From the NCBI RefSeq assembly GCF_020099395.1, contig NZ_CP083590.1, positions 2,790,001 to 2,854,000 on the forward strand: a DNA stretch of 64,000 nt, read 5' to 3'. The DNA comes from Streptomyces mobaraensis. GTDB lineage: Bacteria; Actinomycetota; Actinomycetes; Streptomycetales; Streptomycetaceae. A model generated the notes under the pieces. That model was not told where the DNA came from and searched no databases. It worked only from the letters and a program-made list of their open reading frames with translations. This document shows positions 52,659 to 61,797 of the stretch, piece by piece. Positions within the stretch are counted from its first letter, which is position 1. Every line of letters starts with the position of its first letter. A program made the position numbers and the translations under genes.

Positions 52659-53459
52659 TCACTCGCCGGGCCAGTCCGGCGTCCGCTTCTCGTTGAACGC
52701 GGCCACGCCCTCCGCGCGGTCCCCGGAGAAGGCCACCGTGCGCCAGGCCGCGTCCTCGACCTCCAGCCCGGCCCGCAGGTCCAGACCGTGCCCGAGGCGC
52801 AGGGCGCGCTTGGCCGCCCGCAGGCCGACCGGCGAGTTCGCGGCGATCCGGGCCGCGAGGGCCAGCGCCTCGTCGCGGTCCTGCCCCGCCGGCACCAACT
52901 GGTCGACCAGGCCCAGCTCCCGGGCCTCCGCCGCCGCCACCCGCCGCGCGCTGAAGATCAGCTCGGCGGCGCGGGCCGCGCCGACCCGGCGCGGCAGCAG
53001 CTGGGTGCCGCCCCCGCCCGGGATCACGCCGACGGACACCTCGGGGAGCCCCACCACGGCGGTCTCGTCCGCGACGATGATGTCGCAGGACAGGGCGAGT
53101 TCGAAGCCGCCGCCGAGGGCGAAGCCGTGCACGGCGGCGATGGCCGGCACCGGCAGCTCCAGGACGCCGGTGTAGGCGGCGCGGGCGTGCGGGCGCTGCC
53201 GCGAGAGGTCGGCGTCCGTGAAGGAGTTGCGCTCCTTGAGATCCGCGCCGACGCAGAACGCCCGCTCGTGCGTGGACGTCAGGACGACGGCGCGGACGGT
53301 CCGGTCGGCGGAGAGGGCGGCGGTCGCCTCGGCGATCGAGCGGCCCAGTCCGGTGGACACGGCGTTCATGGCCTTCGGGCGGTCGAGTACGAGCTCGGCC
53401 ACCCGGCCGTCTTCGTGCGGGCGGACGGCGACCCACTCACCAAAGCGTTGTTCGCTCAC
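52659..53459 (-). CDS. Enoyl-CoA hydratase/isomerase family protein
   Basis: Crotonase-fold CoA enzyme, 266 residues, cytosolic. The oxyanion-hole motifs are HERAFCVGADLKE and AIAAVHGFALGGGFELALSCD. The two Glu of true hydratases are likely present: the ELALSCDI region and GLPEVSVGVIPGGGGTQLLP, which matches the hydratase signature. Probable reaction: hydration of trans-2-enoyl-CoA in beta-oxidation or amino-acid breakdown. The GTG at 53459 is chosen for the GGAGAGGG site about 9 nt upstream. It stands alone between repeat copy D and the GAF-GGDEF gene. Confidence 0.88.
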   Translation of the reverse strand: MSEQRFGEWVAVRPHEDGRVAELVLDRPKAMNAVSTGLGRSIAEATAALSADRTVRAVVLTSTHERAFCVGADLKERNSFTDADLSRQRPHARAAYTGVLELPVPAIAAVHGFALGGGFELALSCDIIVADETAVVGLPEVSVGVIPGGGGTQLLPRRVGAARAAELIFSARRVAAAEARELGLVDQLVPAGQDRDEALALAARIAANSPVGLRAAKRALRLGHGLDLRAGLEVEDAAWRTVAFSGDRAEGVAAFNEKRTPDWPGE

Positions 53460-53562
53460 GCGATTCACCCTCTCCTCGGCTGTGGCCACGATCATGCACT
53501 GGCCGCCGGGGCGGTGCCATACCCGTGGGGGGCTTGCCGCGCGGGCCGGTGCCCTCCGGGGG

Positions 53563-53662
53563 TTGCCCCGGCCCCGCCCTTTCTCCGTTTCCTGCGGGGG
53601 CAGGCCCCCGCACCCCCCGAGCGCGCCTGCGGCACAGCGTCCTCAGACGCCGGACGGGCCGG
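53563..53662 (+). repeat. Streptomyces intergenic repeat, copy D
   Basis: About 100 bp with TTGCCCCGGCCCCGCCCTTT, CGTTTCCTGCGGGGGCAGG (hairpin with CCCCCGC) and the core GTCCTCAGACGCCGGACGGG plus CCGG (53639-53662). It runs into the 3' end of the RNase H gene and supplies its last codons and stop. The rest of the 183-nt gap before the enoyl-CoA hydratase gene shows nothing else. Confidence 0.75.
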
Positions 53663-54362
53663 CATCCGTCCTGCACGCCACGTGCCCCCAGCCCTGCTGG
53701 TTCTTGGCGATCGGCTCCCCCGCCGCGTAGGGCGTGCCGCAGACGCACCGGCCCGGGAACTTCGCCTTGAGGGTGCCTCGCGAGCGGGAGCCCTTCGTGG
53801 CCGAGCCACCGGACCCGCCCGACGTACCCCCGGTCCGCCGGGGGCGCGGCGTGGCCGTCGCGCGGGAGGTGTCCGGGACGGGGAACCCGTCGTCGCCGTG
53901 GGCCGTGCCCGCCGCGCGCTGGGAGACCGCGGCGTCGCTGGCGGCCTGGTCGGCGATCGCGTTGAGCGGGTCGCCGCCCTGCTGGTGCGCCGGCACGTAC
54001 CGGAACTCGACCGTGCGCCCGGTGAGCAGCTCGTCGATGCTCCGGACCAGGTCCTGGTTGGCGACCGGCTTCCCGGCCGCCGTCTTCCAGCCGTTCCGCT
54101 TCCATCCCGGCAGCCACTTGGTGACCGCGTTCATCGCGTACTGCGAGTCGAGCCGGACCTCGACCGGGACGGCCGGGTCGGTGGCCTCCAACAGCCGTCG
54201 CAGAGCGGTGAGCTCGGCGATGTTGTTGGTCGCCCGGCCCAGCGGGCCGGCCTCCCAGCGCTCCGGCCGCCCCTCGGCGTCGGCCGCCACCCATGCCCAG
54301 GCGGACGGCCCGGGGTTCCCCTTCGAAGCGCCGTCACAAGCGGCGATGATGCGATCGAGCAT
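53643..54362 (-). CDS. rnhA: Ribonuclease HI with C-terminal Cys-rich extension
   Basis: Endonuclease that removes RNA from RNA-DNA hybrids. The N-terminal RNase HI fold (about 1-150) shows the acidic residues: Asp in ACDGASKGNPGP, Glu in NNIAELTAL, Asp in RLDSQYAMN and the late Asp in IADQAASDA. Residues 165-200 are a Ser/Gly/Thr/Arg linker. The end is a short Cys/His region (RCVCGTPYAAGEPIAKN, WGHVAC) that could bind zinc and nucleic acid. Its last codons and TGA lie inside intergenic repeat D, so the natural C-terminus may have been altered by that insertion. ATG 54362. Confidence 0.9.
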   Translation of the reverse strand: MLDRIIAACDGASKGNPGPSAWAWVAADAEGRPERWEAGPLGRATNNIAELTALRRLLEATDPAVPVEVRLDSQYAMNAVTKWLPGWKRNGWKTAAGKPVANQDLVRSIDELLTGRTVEFRYVPAHQQGGDPLNAIADQAASDAAVSQRAAGTAHGDDGFPVPDTSRATATPRPRRTGGTSGGSGGSATKGSRSRGTLKAKFPGRCVCGTPYAAGEPIAKNQQGWGHVACRTDAGPSGV

Positions 54363-54620
54363 GCCCCGATGATGTCAGGAGACGCGCCCCTCCCCCGCCC
54401 TCACACCGGAACCGCCTCTCCGGCGGACCCGGCCGCACCGCGCCGTCGGCTCCCGGCCCGCGCGTGGGCGGCATCCGCCCGGCGGTCACCGGCGGCGACG
54501 GCACCCGCCACCGACCACCGCCCCTCACCCGCGAGTTGTCGGCTCAAGCAGCGCACGCCGCCCCCGCCGAGGGCCCGTTCACGCCGCCCGTCCGCCACGA
54601 CGCGGGCACAGCGGCCGCGT

Positions 54621-55844
54621 TCACCCCTGCTCGCGCCGCGTGAGCAGCCACGGCTCCACGACGCCCAGTCCCCGCACCGGCCGCTGCCACATCGGCTGGA
54701 GCGCGAAGCGGTACTTGACCGCCTCGGCGGGCCTGCCCTCCGCCTCCGCCGCGGCCATGGCCGCCGCCACCTCGGCCTCGGACTTCGGGGCGTCCCCGCT
54801 GCGCAGCAGCTCCTCCGCCAGGGCGCCGTCCACCAGCACCGCGTCCTTGGGCGCTATCGACGTCAGCCGGCTGGCCAGGTTGACCGTCGTGCCGAAGACG
54901 TCGCCCATGCGCGTCGTCACCGTGCCGAAGGCCATGCCGACGCGCAGTTCGGGCATGGTCTCGTCGTGGCTGAGGGTCTCGATCAGCCGGATGCCGATCT
55001 CCGCGGCGGTGCCCGCGTCGTCGGCCGCGTAGAGGACCTCGTCGCCCAAGGTCTTGATCAGGCGGCCGCCGTGCGCGGCCACCAGGTCCGCGGCCGTGGT
55101 CTCGAACGCCTCGACGAGCTCGCCGAGCTCCTCCTCCTCCAGCCGCCGGGTGAGCCGGGTGAAGCCCACCAGGTCGGCGAAGCCGACGGCCAGCCGCCGG
55201 TCGACCATCTCCGCGTCGTCCTGGGCCTGCACCACACGGCCGGTCGCGGCGGCGAGCTGGCGCCGCCAGACGTAGATGAGGAACTCCTCCAGCTCCGGCA
55301 GGAGCAGTTCGACGAGCGGGTAGGTGATCTCCGCCCGGGTGAGGCCCGGTTCCTGAGGCTCGGTCAGGCCCTCCAGGAAGGAGTCGATCTGCCAGTCGGC
55401 GAGCCGGGCCGTGGTCTGGCCGGTGGAGCGGGCCACCTGGACGGCCATGGGCTCGCTCAGCAGCCCCGCCTCGACCAGGCCGGCCAGCCGCCGCAGGGCG
55501 AGGACGTCCGCCTCCGTGAGCGCCTTGGCCTGGCCGATGTCGGCGAAGCCCATGGCGCGCCAGAAGCGGGCCGCGAGGTCCATGGAGACGCCGGCCGCGC
55601 GGGCGGCCTGGAACGGGGTGTAGCGCCGCTCGGCGCCGAGGATCAGCGCCTCCAGCCGGAGCGCGAGCGGGTCGCCGCCCTCGTCGGCGGCGGAGTCGAG
55701 CTCCGCGGGCCCGTCGGCCCGTTCCGCCGTGTCGTCCGGGGCGCCCGCACCTCGCGCGGTCCGCCCCTGCCCGTCGGCCTCCGAGACCTCCCCGGCCTCC
55801 CCGGCCTCTACGGAACGGGAGGTACCCCCACCGTCGGCGGTCAC
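54621..55844 (-). CDS. cya: Class III adenylate cyclase
   Basis: Makes cAMP from ATP. The C-terminal cyclase domain has metal-binding Asp in GFADLVGFTRL, the purine-specifying Lys in LIKTLGDEVLY, its partner Asp there, and a dimer-arm block FGTTVNLASRLTSIAPKDAV. The N-terminal part (about 60-200) is a helical regulatory region (TPFQAARAAGVSMDLAARFW) found in the actinobacterial CyaA group. The first 60 residues are acidic with EAGE repeats. At 407 residues it matches Streptomyces Cya, which is needed for germination and early growth in S. coelicolor. The GTG at 55844 follows an AGGGGG site. No membrane helix is seen. It lies 91 nt after birA on the same strand. Confidence 0.9.
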   Translation of the reverse strand: MTADGGGTSRSVEAGEAGEVSEADGQGRTARGAGAPDDTAERADGPAELDSAADEGGDPLALRLEALILGAERRYTPFQAARAAGVSMDLAARFWRAMGFADIGQAKALTEADVLALRRLAGLVEAGLLSEPMAVQVARSTGQTTARLADWQIDSFLEGLTEPQEPGLTRAEITYPLVELLLPELEEFLIYVWRRQLAAATGRVVQAQDDAEMVDRRLAVGFADLVGFTRLTRRLEEEELGELVEAFETTAADLVAAHGGRLIKTLGDEVLYAADDAGTAAEIGIRLIETLSHDETMPELRVGMAFGTVTTRMGDVFGTTVNLASRLTSIAPKDAVLVDGALAEELLRSGDAPKSEAEVAAAMAAAEAEGRPAEAVKYRFALQPMWQRPVRGLGVVEPWLLTRREQG

Positions 55845-55935
55845 CGCCCGCCCCCTGTCCGATCCGTGCGCACTGCCCTGCCGATCGCCGCTCGCTCGCT
55901 TTCCGGTCACAACGATACGGCAGGTGTGCCCTAGC

Positions 55936-56793
55936 TCACTCTCCTGACGACGCCGGGCGCAGATGAACGATGTCCCCCGCGTCCACCGGCCGCTGCACCC
56001 CGTGCTCGGTGGCGAGCACCAGCCGGCCGTCGCCGTCGACCGCCACGGCCTCCCCGACCAGCTGCCGGTCGCCGGGCAGTTCGGCCCGTACGGTCCGGCC
56101 GAGCGTGGCGCAGCCGGCCGCGTACGCCTCCTGGAGCCGGCAGGCCGCCGGGTCGCCGTCGGCCTCACGCCAGGCCGTGTACCAGTCCTCCAGCGAGCGG
56201 AGCACGGCCCGCAGCAGCGGGTCGCGGTCCAGCCGCCCGGCGCCGGCGAGGACGAGCGAGCCCGCGGTGGGCACCGGGAGTTCGTCGGCGCGCAGGGAGA
56301 CGTTGACGCCGATGCCGACGACGACGGAGTCGCCGGCCCGCTCGGCGAGGATGCCGCCGGCCTTGCGCTCCCGTCCTTCGACGGTGACGAGGAGGTCGTT
56401 GGGCCACTTCAGGGCGGTGTCGACGCCGGCGGCACGGGACAGCGCGGAGGCGGTGGCGACGCCGGTCAGCAGCGGCAGCCAGCCCCAGCGGTGGACGGGC
56501 ACGCCGGGCCCGGGGGTGAGCCGGACCGAGAGGAACAGCCCGGACCGGGCGGGCGCGGACCAGGTGCGGTCCAGCCGGCCGCGGCCCGCCGACTGCTCCT
56601 CGGCGACGAGCACGGCGCCTTCGGGGCCGTCGGCCGCGGCGAGGTCGGTGTTGGTGGACCCGGTGTTCGCGACCACGTCCAGCGACGTCCACAGCCCTCC
56701 GGGCCGCAGCAGCGCGCGCCGGAGCGCGGGGGCGTTCAGCGGGGGCCGGTCCAGGTCGGACCAGCGGCTTCCGGGGGAGTCGGGCGGAGTCAT
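55936..56793 (-). CDS. birA: Biotin-[acetyl-CoA-carboxylase] ligase
   Basis: Attaches biotin to the Lys of carrier domains via biotinyl-AMP. The signature [11 protein letters not shown] (residues 70-80) is the adenylate-forming loop and [10 protein letters not shown] is the second motif; a C-terminal SH3-like domain follows. There is no N-terminal helix-turn-helix, so this is the group I, non-repressor type. At 285 residues it is full length. TAAGGT on the minus strand ends 6 nt before the ATG with no ribosome binding site, pointing to a leaderless mRNA. It is divergent from pccB and near accA2, whose products belong to the biotin-dependent carboxylase it would serve. Confidence 0.93.
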   Translation of the reverse strand: MTPPDSPGSRWSDLDRPPLNAPALRRALLRPGGLWTSLDVVANTGSTNTDLAAADGPEGAVLVAEEQSAGRGRLDRTWSAPARSGLFLSVRLTPGPGVPVHRWGWLPLLTGVATASALSRAAGVDTALKWPNDLLVTVEGRERKAGGILAERAGDSVVVGIGVNVSLRADELPVPTAGSLVLAGAGRLDRDPLLRAVLRSLEDWYTAWREADGDPAACRLQEAYAAGCATLGRTVRAELPGDRQLVGEAVAVDGDGRLVLATEHGVQRPVDAGDIVHLRPASSGE

Positions 56794-57155
56794 GCCGTCA
56801 CCTTAGACATCCGCCGCGCCGGACCCTCCGGCCCGGACCTCCTGGCCGGACCTTCCGTCCTTCCGTCACCTCACCGGCCGCCTCGTCTACCCCGCCGGCC
56901 ACCACCCCAAAACCCCCGATGACCCATGTCTCACCGGCCCCACGAGGTGTGGCCAACGCCGCACTCCCGGAAGGCAGCCGCGCCGATACGCTACGACCCG
57001 GTAGCCCCGATCCGGGCCGCTCCGGCGGCCGGCTCCGGCACGCCCGCAGCAGGTCGTCCAGCACTCCGTCCCCCGCCCCCGTCACCTTCCCGTTCCCGCC
57101 CCCCCCGCTTGTCCGGACCACCGCCCACCTCAGGACACACAGGAGCCGCAGCCCG
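56794..57155. other. Divergent region between birA and pccB
   Basis: About 360 nt. It contains the birA leaderless -10 (TAAGGT, minus strand, 56805-56800), C-rich runs near 57100 and a TACGCT hexamer at 56997 that could be a -10 for pccB. No convincing gene: the open frames here lack ribosome binding sites or are antisense to pccB. Confidence 0.4.
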
Positions 57156-58817
57156 ATGTCCGAGTCAGCCGCCCAGCCCGCCGCCCGCCGTCCCGACGCC
57201 GCCGGCCCGCCCGGCGCGGAAGGTGCCGCGGGCACCGAGGGGATCGACATCCACACGACCGCGGGCAAACTCGCCGACCTCCGGCGCAGGATCGACGAGG
57301 CGACGCACGCCGGATCCGCGCGGGCGGTGGAGAAGCAGCACGCCAAGGGCAAGCTGACCGCCCGGGAGCGGATCGAGCTGCTGCTGGACGAGGGGTCGTT
57401 CGTCGAACTCGACGAGTTCGCGCGGCACCGCTCCACCAACTTCGGCATCGAGAAGAACCGCCCCTACGGCGACGGCGTCGTCACCGGCTACGGCACGGTC
57501 GACGGCCGCACGGTCTGCGTGTACTCGCAGGACTTCACCATCTTCGGCGGCTCGCTGGGCGAGGTCTACGGCGAGAAGATCGTCAAGGTGATGGACTTCG
57601 CGCTGAAGACCGGCTGCCCGGTCGTCGGCATCAACGACGGCGGCGGCGCCCGGATCCAGGAAGGCGTGGTCGCGCTCGGCCTGTTCGCCGAGATCTTCCG
57701 CCGCAACGTGCACGGCTCCGGGGTGATCCCGCAGATCTCCCTGATCGTCGGCCCCTGCGCGGGCGGCGCGGTCTACTCGCCGGCGATCACCGACTTCACG
57801 GTGATGGTCGACCAGACCTCGCACATGTTCATCACCGGCCCCGACGTCATCAAGACCGTCACCGGCGAGGACGTCGGCTTCGAGGAACTGGGCGGCGCGC
57901 GCACGCACAACGCGACCTCCGGCGTGGCCCACCACATGGCGGGCGACGAGAAGGAGGCCATCGAGTACGTCAAGGCGCTCCTCTCCTACCTGCCGTCCAA
58001 CAACCTCTCCGAGCCGCCCGCCTTCCCCGAGGAGGCCGACCTGGAGGTCTCGGACACCGACCGGGAGCTGGACACCCTCATCCCGGACTCGGCGAACCAG
58101 CCGTACGACATGCACACCGCGATCGAACACGTGCTGGACGACGGCGAGTTCCTGGAGACCCAGGCCCTGTTCGCGCCGAACATCATCACCGGCTTCGGCC
58201 GGGTCGAGGGCCACCCGGTGGGCATCGTCGCCAACCAGCCGATGCAGTTCGCCGGCTGCCTGGACATCGACGCCAGCGAGAAGGCGGCACGGTTCGTCCG
58301 CACCTGCGACGCGTTCAACGTCCCGGTGCTCACCTTCGTGGACGTCCCCGGCTTCCTGCCCGGCACGGACCAGGAGTACAACGGCATCATCCGGCGCGGC
58401 GCCAAGCTGATCTACGCCTACGCGGAGGCCACGGTCCCGCTGATCACGGTGATCACCCGCAAGGCGTTCGGCGGGGCGTACGACGTGATGGGCTCCAAGC
58501 ACCTCGGCGCGGACCTGAACCTGGCCTGGCCGACCGCCCAGATCGCCGTCATGGGCGCCCAGGGCGCGGTCAACATCCTGCACCGCCGGGCGCTGGCGGC
58601 CGTCGAGTCCGACGAGGAGCGCGAGGAGCTGCGCGCCCGGCTGATCGCCGACTACGAGGACACGCTCCTCAACCCCTACACGGCCGCCGAACGCGGCTAC
58701 GTGGACGCGGTGATCATGCCGTCCGACACCCGCCGGCACATCGTCCGCGGCCTGCGCACCCTGCGGGACAAGCGCGAGGTGTTGCCGCCCAAGAAGCACG
58801 GGAACATCCCGCTGTAG
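57156..58817 (+). CDS. pccB: Propionyl/acetyl-CoA carboxylase beta subunit (carboxyltransferase)
   Basis: Carboxyltransferase half of an actinobacterial acyl-CoA carboxylase. It moves CO2 from carboxybiotin to propionyl-CoA, giving methylmalonyl-CoA, or to acetyl-CoA. Crotonase-type oxyanion sequences are visible in both halves: [20 protein letters not shown] and [15 protein letters not shown] in the N-half, [20 protein letters not shown] and [20 protein letters not shown] in the C-half. At 553 residues it is slightly longer than usual because of a Pro/Ala-rich N-terminus. The ATG at 57156 has AGGAG about 10 nt upstream. The epsilon subunit follows and the biotin-carrying alpha subunit is at 63.1 kb. 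Confidence 0.95.
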   Translation: MSESAAQPAARRPDAAGPPGAEGAAGTEGIDIHTTAGKLADLRRRIDEATHAGSARAVEKQHAKGKLTARERIELLLDEGSFVELDEFARHRSTNFGIEKNRPYGDGVVTGYGTVDGRTVCVYSQDFTIFGGSLGEVYGEKIVKVMDFALKTGCPVVGINDGGGARIQEGVVALGLFAEIFRRNVHGSGVIPQISLIVGPCAGGAVYSPAITDFTVMVDQTSHMFITGPDVIKTVTGEDVGFEELGGARTHNATSGVAHHMAGDEKEAIEYVKALLSYLPSNNLSEPPAFPEEADLEVSDTDRELDTLIPDSANQPYDMHTAIEHVLDDGEFLETQALFAPNIITGFGRVEGHPVGIVANQPMQFAGCLDIDASEKAARFVRTCDAFNVPVLTFVDVPGFLPGTDQEYNGIIRRGAKLIYAYAEATVPLITVITRKAFGGAYDVMGSKHLGADLNLAWPTAQIAVMGAQGAVNILHRRALAAVESDEEREELRARLIADYEDTLLNPYTAAERGYVDAVIMPSDTRRHIVRGLRTLRDKREVLPPKKHGNIPL

Positions 58818-58917
58818 CGGTCGGCTGTACGAAGAGGGCGCCGCGGTTCCGGCCCCGTACGCGGTGTGGGCGGAACGCGCGGCGGACAGCGGTGGCAGCG
58901 CGTGAAGGGAGCTTCAG

Positions 58918-59127
58918 GTGATCAAGGTGGTACGCGGCAACCCCACGCCGGAGGAGCTGGCCGCCGCACTGGCGGTGGTCCAGGCCCGCGCGGCGGCCCG
59001 GGCGAACGCCGCCGCGCCGGACGAGGTCGTCCGCCCCGAGTGGGCCAGCCCGGCCCGGCTGGCCAGGACCCGGCGGGCGCCGGCGCCCGGGCCGCGGGCC
59101 TGGCGCACGTCGTACTGGCCGGCCTGA
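58918..59127 (+). CDS. pccE: Acyl-CoA carboxylase epsilon subunit
   Basis: Small (69-residue) activating subunit peculiar to actinobacterial acyl-CoA carboxylases. It starts MIKVVRGNPTPEELAAALAV, the family hallmark, and ends with a basic tail finishing RTSYWPA. The GTG at 58918 has AAGGGAG 7 nt upstream. It lies 100 nt after pccB, as in other Streptomyces, and should bind the beta hexamer to raise activity. Confidence 0.92.
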   Translation: MIKVVRGNPTPEELAAALAVVQARAAARANAAAPDEVVRPEWASPARLARTRRAPAPGPRAWRTSYWPA

Positions 59128-59229
59128 GCCCGGGCCACCGGGCCGCCCGAGCCCGGGAGACCCGGTTCACATCCCGGCCTGAGTACCTGTACTCAGGCCG
59201 GACCGGACCGTGCGCCGGACCATGGGGGT

Positions 59230-59358
59230 GTGCTGTGGTCCGACCCGTCCGACGAACCGCCCGACGAGCTGCGCGAGGCCCAGGCCATGCTGCGGCGGGC
59301 CGGGCTGCTGCTGGCGGTCGTGATGGTGGTGCTGTTCGTGCTGCTCGGGACGCCGTGA
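59230..59358 (+). CDS. Very small single-helix membrane protein
   Basis: A 42-residue protein: acidic N-terminus (VLWSDPSDEPPDELREAQAM), short basic spot LRRAG, then one membrane helix (LLLAVVMVVLFVLLGTP) at the C-terminus. The start is GTG at 59230. I remember a similar short protein opening with LWSDP between the epsilon subunit and Maf in other Streptomyces, which is why I call it. No strong ribosome binding site is seen apart from GGGG next to the GTG. The topology predicts the N-terminus in the cytosol. Function unknown. Confidence 0.6.
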   Translation: MLWSDPSDEPPDELREAQAMLRRAGLLLAVVMVVLFVLLGTP

Positions 59359-59410
59359 GGGGCCCCTGAGGGGTCCGTGAGGAGTCCGTCAGAGGTCCGT
59401 GAGGGGTCCC
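59356..59410. repeat. Five 11-bp tandem repeats
   Basis: TGAGGGGCCCC, TGAGGGGTCCG, TGAGGAGTCCG, TCAGAGGTCCG and TGAGGGGTCCC run head to tail from 59356 to 59410, starting on the stop codon of the small membrane protein. The 11-bp period equals about one helix turn, so all units face the same side of the DNA. The array lies 144 nt before the penicillin-binding protein start. Confidence 0.75.
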
Positions 59411-59553
59411 GTGACGGGCCTTTCGGGGTTGTTGCGCGGGCATTGCCCCTTTTCACAGGAGCCTCACAGGTTTCTTCCCTTTTGCAACCGGGCCACTCCG
59501 GTTCCGCATCCTCCCCTGGGGGGGTCCACCGCGAACCGGGGAGTGGTCACACC

Positions 59554-61017
59554 TTGAACAAGCCCGTGCGACATATAGCGATCTTCACCGGCCTGCTGGT
59601 CCTCGCGCTGCTGGTGCGCAGCACGTGGGTGCAGTTCGTCCAGGCCGACGAGCTCGCGCACCACGACAAGAACCGGCGGGTGAAGATCGCCGCCTACGCC
59701 CAGCCGCGCGGCGACATCATCGTCGGCGGCAGTCCGGTCACCGGCTCCACGCCGACGTCCGCGGGCGATCTGAAGTACAAACGCACGTACAAGAACGGGC
59801 CGATGTACGCACCCGTGACCGGCTACTCGTCGCAGATCTACGCCAACAGTCAGCTCGAACACGTCTATGACCGCTTCCTCACCGGCGACGACGACCGGCT
59901 GTTCCTCCGGAACACCACCCGGGCGCTGACCGGGAAGAAGCCCGAGGGCGGCGACGTGGTCACGACCATCGACCCCAAGGCGCAGCAGGCCGCCTACGAG
60001 GGGCTGGCGAAGTACAAGGGCGCCGCCGTGGCGATCGAGCCGTCCACCGGGAAGATCCTCGCCCTGGTCTCCACGCCGTCGTACGACCCGTCGGTCTTCT
60101 CCGGGGAGCGCGACAAGGACGCGAAGGCGTGGCAGGCCCTGGAGAAGGACCCGAACAAGCCGCTCTCCAACCGGGCGATCAAGGAGCTGTACCCGGCGGG
60201 CTCCACCTTCAAGATCCTCACCGCCGCGGCCGCCCTCGACCACGGCCTGTACCACGACGTCGACTCGCCGACCGACTCGCCGTACCCCTGGAACCTGCCG
60301 GACACGGTCACGCCGATGAAGAACGAGAACGAGAACGCGCCCTGCCGCAACGCCTCGCTCAAGGTCGCGATGCAGTACTCGTGCAACAACGTCTTCGCCA
60401 AGATCGCCGGTGAGCTGGGCAAGGACAAGATGCGGGAGACGGCCGAGAAGTTCGGGTTCAACCAGGACCTCTTCATGCCCGTGGCGACGGTCAAGAGCGT
60501 CTACCCGAAGGAGATGAACCGGCCGCAGACCGCGCTCACCGGCATCGGCCAGGGCAGCCTCGCCGCCACCCCGCTCCAGGTCGCGATGATGACCGCCGCC
60601 CTCGCCAACGACGGCAAGCTGATGAAGCCGTACCTGGTCGACAGCCTGCGCTCGCCCGACCTGTCCACGGTCGAGCGGCACAAGCCGGAGGAGATGTCGC
60701 AGGCCGTCTCGGCGGACACCGCCCGCAAGGTGCGGGAGATGATGGAGTTCACCGCGCGGGAGGGCACCGGCAAGGCCGCGCTGATCGACGGGGTGACGGT
60801 CGGCGGCAAGACGGGCACCGCGCAGCACGGCGTCGGCAACAGCGAGATCCCGTACGCCTGGTTCGTCTCCTACGCCAAGCAGGCCGACGGCTCGCCGGTC
60901 GCGGTGGCCGTCTTCATCGACCCGAAGGACTCGGGCGTCGACCGCGAGGACGTCTCGGGCGGCGGGCTCGCGGGGCCCATCGCGAAGAAGATCATGCAGG
61001 CGGTGCTGAAGAGGTGA
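59554..61017 (+). CDS. Class B penicillin-binding protein (PbpA-like transpeptidase)
   Basis: Membrane-anchored D,D-transpeptidase that crosslinks peptidoglycan. An N-terminal helix (IAIFTGLLVLALLVRSTWVQ) is the anchor; a short dimerisation domain follows, then the penicillin-binding domain. The catalytic SxxK is STFK with Ser217 and Lys220, SxN is Ser276-Cys277-Asn278 in YSCNN, and KTG is at Lys419 in GKTGTAQ; all are intact. At 487 residues it matches the PbpA type that usually lies beside rodA and pknB; here it has no such partners. The start is TTG 59554 (MNKPVRHIA...), with GGGGAG 8-10 nt upstream. Five 11-bp repeats are in its upstream region. Confidence 0.9.
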   Translation: MNKPVRHIAIFTGLLVLALLVRSTWVQFVQADELAHHDKNRRVKIAAYAQPRGDIIVGGSPVTGSTPTSAGDLKYKRTYKNGPMYAPVTGYSSQIYANSQLEHVYDRFLTGDDDRLFLRNTTRALTGKKPEGGDVVTTIDPKAQQAAYEGLAKYKGAAVAIEPSTGKILALVSTPSYDPSVFSGERDKDAKAWQALEKDPNKPLSNRAIKELYPAGSTFKILTAAAALDHGLYHDVDSPTDSPYPWNLPDTVTPMKNENENAPCRNASLKVAMQYSCNNVFAKIAGELGKDKMRETAEKFGFNQDLFMPVATVKSVYPKEMNRPQTALTGIGQGSLAATPLQVAMMTAALANDGKLMKPYLVDSLRSPDLSTVERHKPEEMSQAVSADTARKVREMMEFTAREGTGKAALIDGVTVGGKTGTAQHGVGNSEIPYAWFVSYAKQADGSPVAVAVFIDPKDSGVDREDVSGGGLAGPIAKKIMQAVLKR

Positions 61018-61070
61018 GGCCCGCGCGGTGCGGCTCGGGCGGGCGGGCGAGTGCCGCCCGGGGTCTCCCT

Positions 61071-61076
61071 TAGCCT
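61071..61076 (+). promoter_or_regulatory. -10 box of a leaderless promoter for maf
   Basis: TAGCCT ends 7 nt before the ATG at 61084. No ribosome binding site is present, so transcription probably begins at the start codon. The gap after the penicillin-binding protein gene is only 66 nt. Confidence 0.5.
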
Positions 61077-61083
61077 GGCCCGT

Positions 61084-61716
61084 ATGACTGCCACGCCCTC
61101 CGGGACCACCACCGCCTCACCCGCACGCCGCCTCGTCCTGGCCTCCCAGTCCCCCGCCCGCCTCGGCCTGCTGCGCCAGGCCGGGCTCGCCCCCGAGGTG
61201 ATCGTCAGCGGGGTGGACGAGGACGCGCTGACCGCGCCCGACCCGGGCACGCTGGCGCTGGTGCTGGCCGAGGCCAAGGCCGCGGCGGTGGCCGCCCGGC
61301 CGGAGGCCGCGGGGGCGCTGGTGATCGGCTGCGACTCGGTGCTGGAGCTGGACGGCCGGGCGCTCGGCAAGCCGGCGGACGCGGAGGACGCCACGGCCCG
61401 CTGGAAGTCGATGCGAGGGCGCTCCGGCGTGCTGCGGACCGGTCACTGTGTGATCGACACGGCGACCGGCCGGCGCACCTCGGCGACCGCCTCGACGACG
61501 GTCCGCTTCGGTGAGCCGACCGACGCCGAGATCGCCGCCTATGTGGCCTCCGGCGAACCGTTGTACGTGGCCGGAGCCTTCACCCTGGACGGCCGGTCGG
61601 CCCCCTTCGTCGAGGGGATCGACGGCGACCCGGGCAATGTGATCGGCCTGTCCCTGCCGCTCCTCCGCAAGCTGCTGGCGGAGCTGGGAACGGCGATCAC
61701 CGATCTGTGGGCGTGA
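61084..61716 (+). CDS. maf: Maf family nucleotide pyrophosphatase
   Basis: House-cleaning hydrolase that converts non-canonical or excess nucleoside triphosphates to monophosphates. [19 protein letters not shown] is the start signature, with ASQSPAR binding the phosphate; CDSVLELDG carries the catalytic Asp; [15 protein letters not shown] and [17 protein letters not shown] complete the fold. The YVAG...DG region differs from the YhdE 'DKAGAY' form. At 210 residues it is full length. It is apparently translated without a leader. Confidence 0.92.
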   Translation: MTATPSGTTTASPARRLVLASQSPARLGLLRQAGLAPEVIVSGVDEDALTAPDPGTLALVLAEAKAAAVAARPEAAGALVIGCDSVLELDGRALGKPADAEDATARWKSMRGRSGVLRTGHCVIDTATGRRTSATASTTVRFGEPTDAEIAAYVASGEPLYVAGAFTLDGRSAPFVEGIDGDPGNVIGLSLPLLRKLLAELGTAITDLWA

Positions 61717-61797
61717 CGCCCGTACCGCGTGCCGGCGCGGTGTCCGGGGGCCGGGTGGCCTGGGCGTGAGCAGACGGACCTGATCGGAAAGGCGTGA

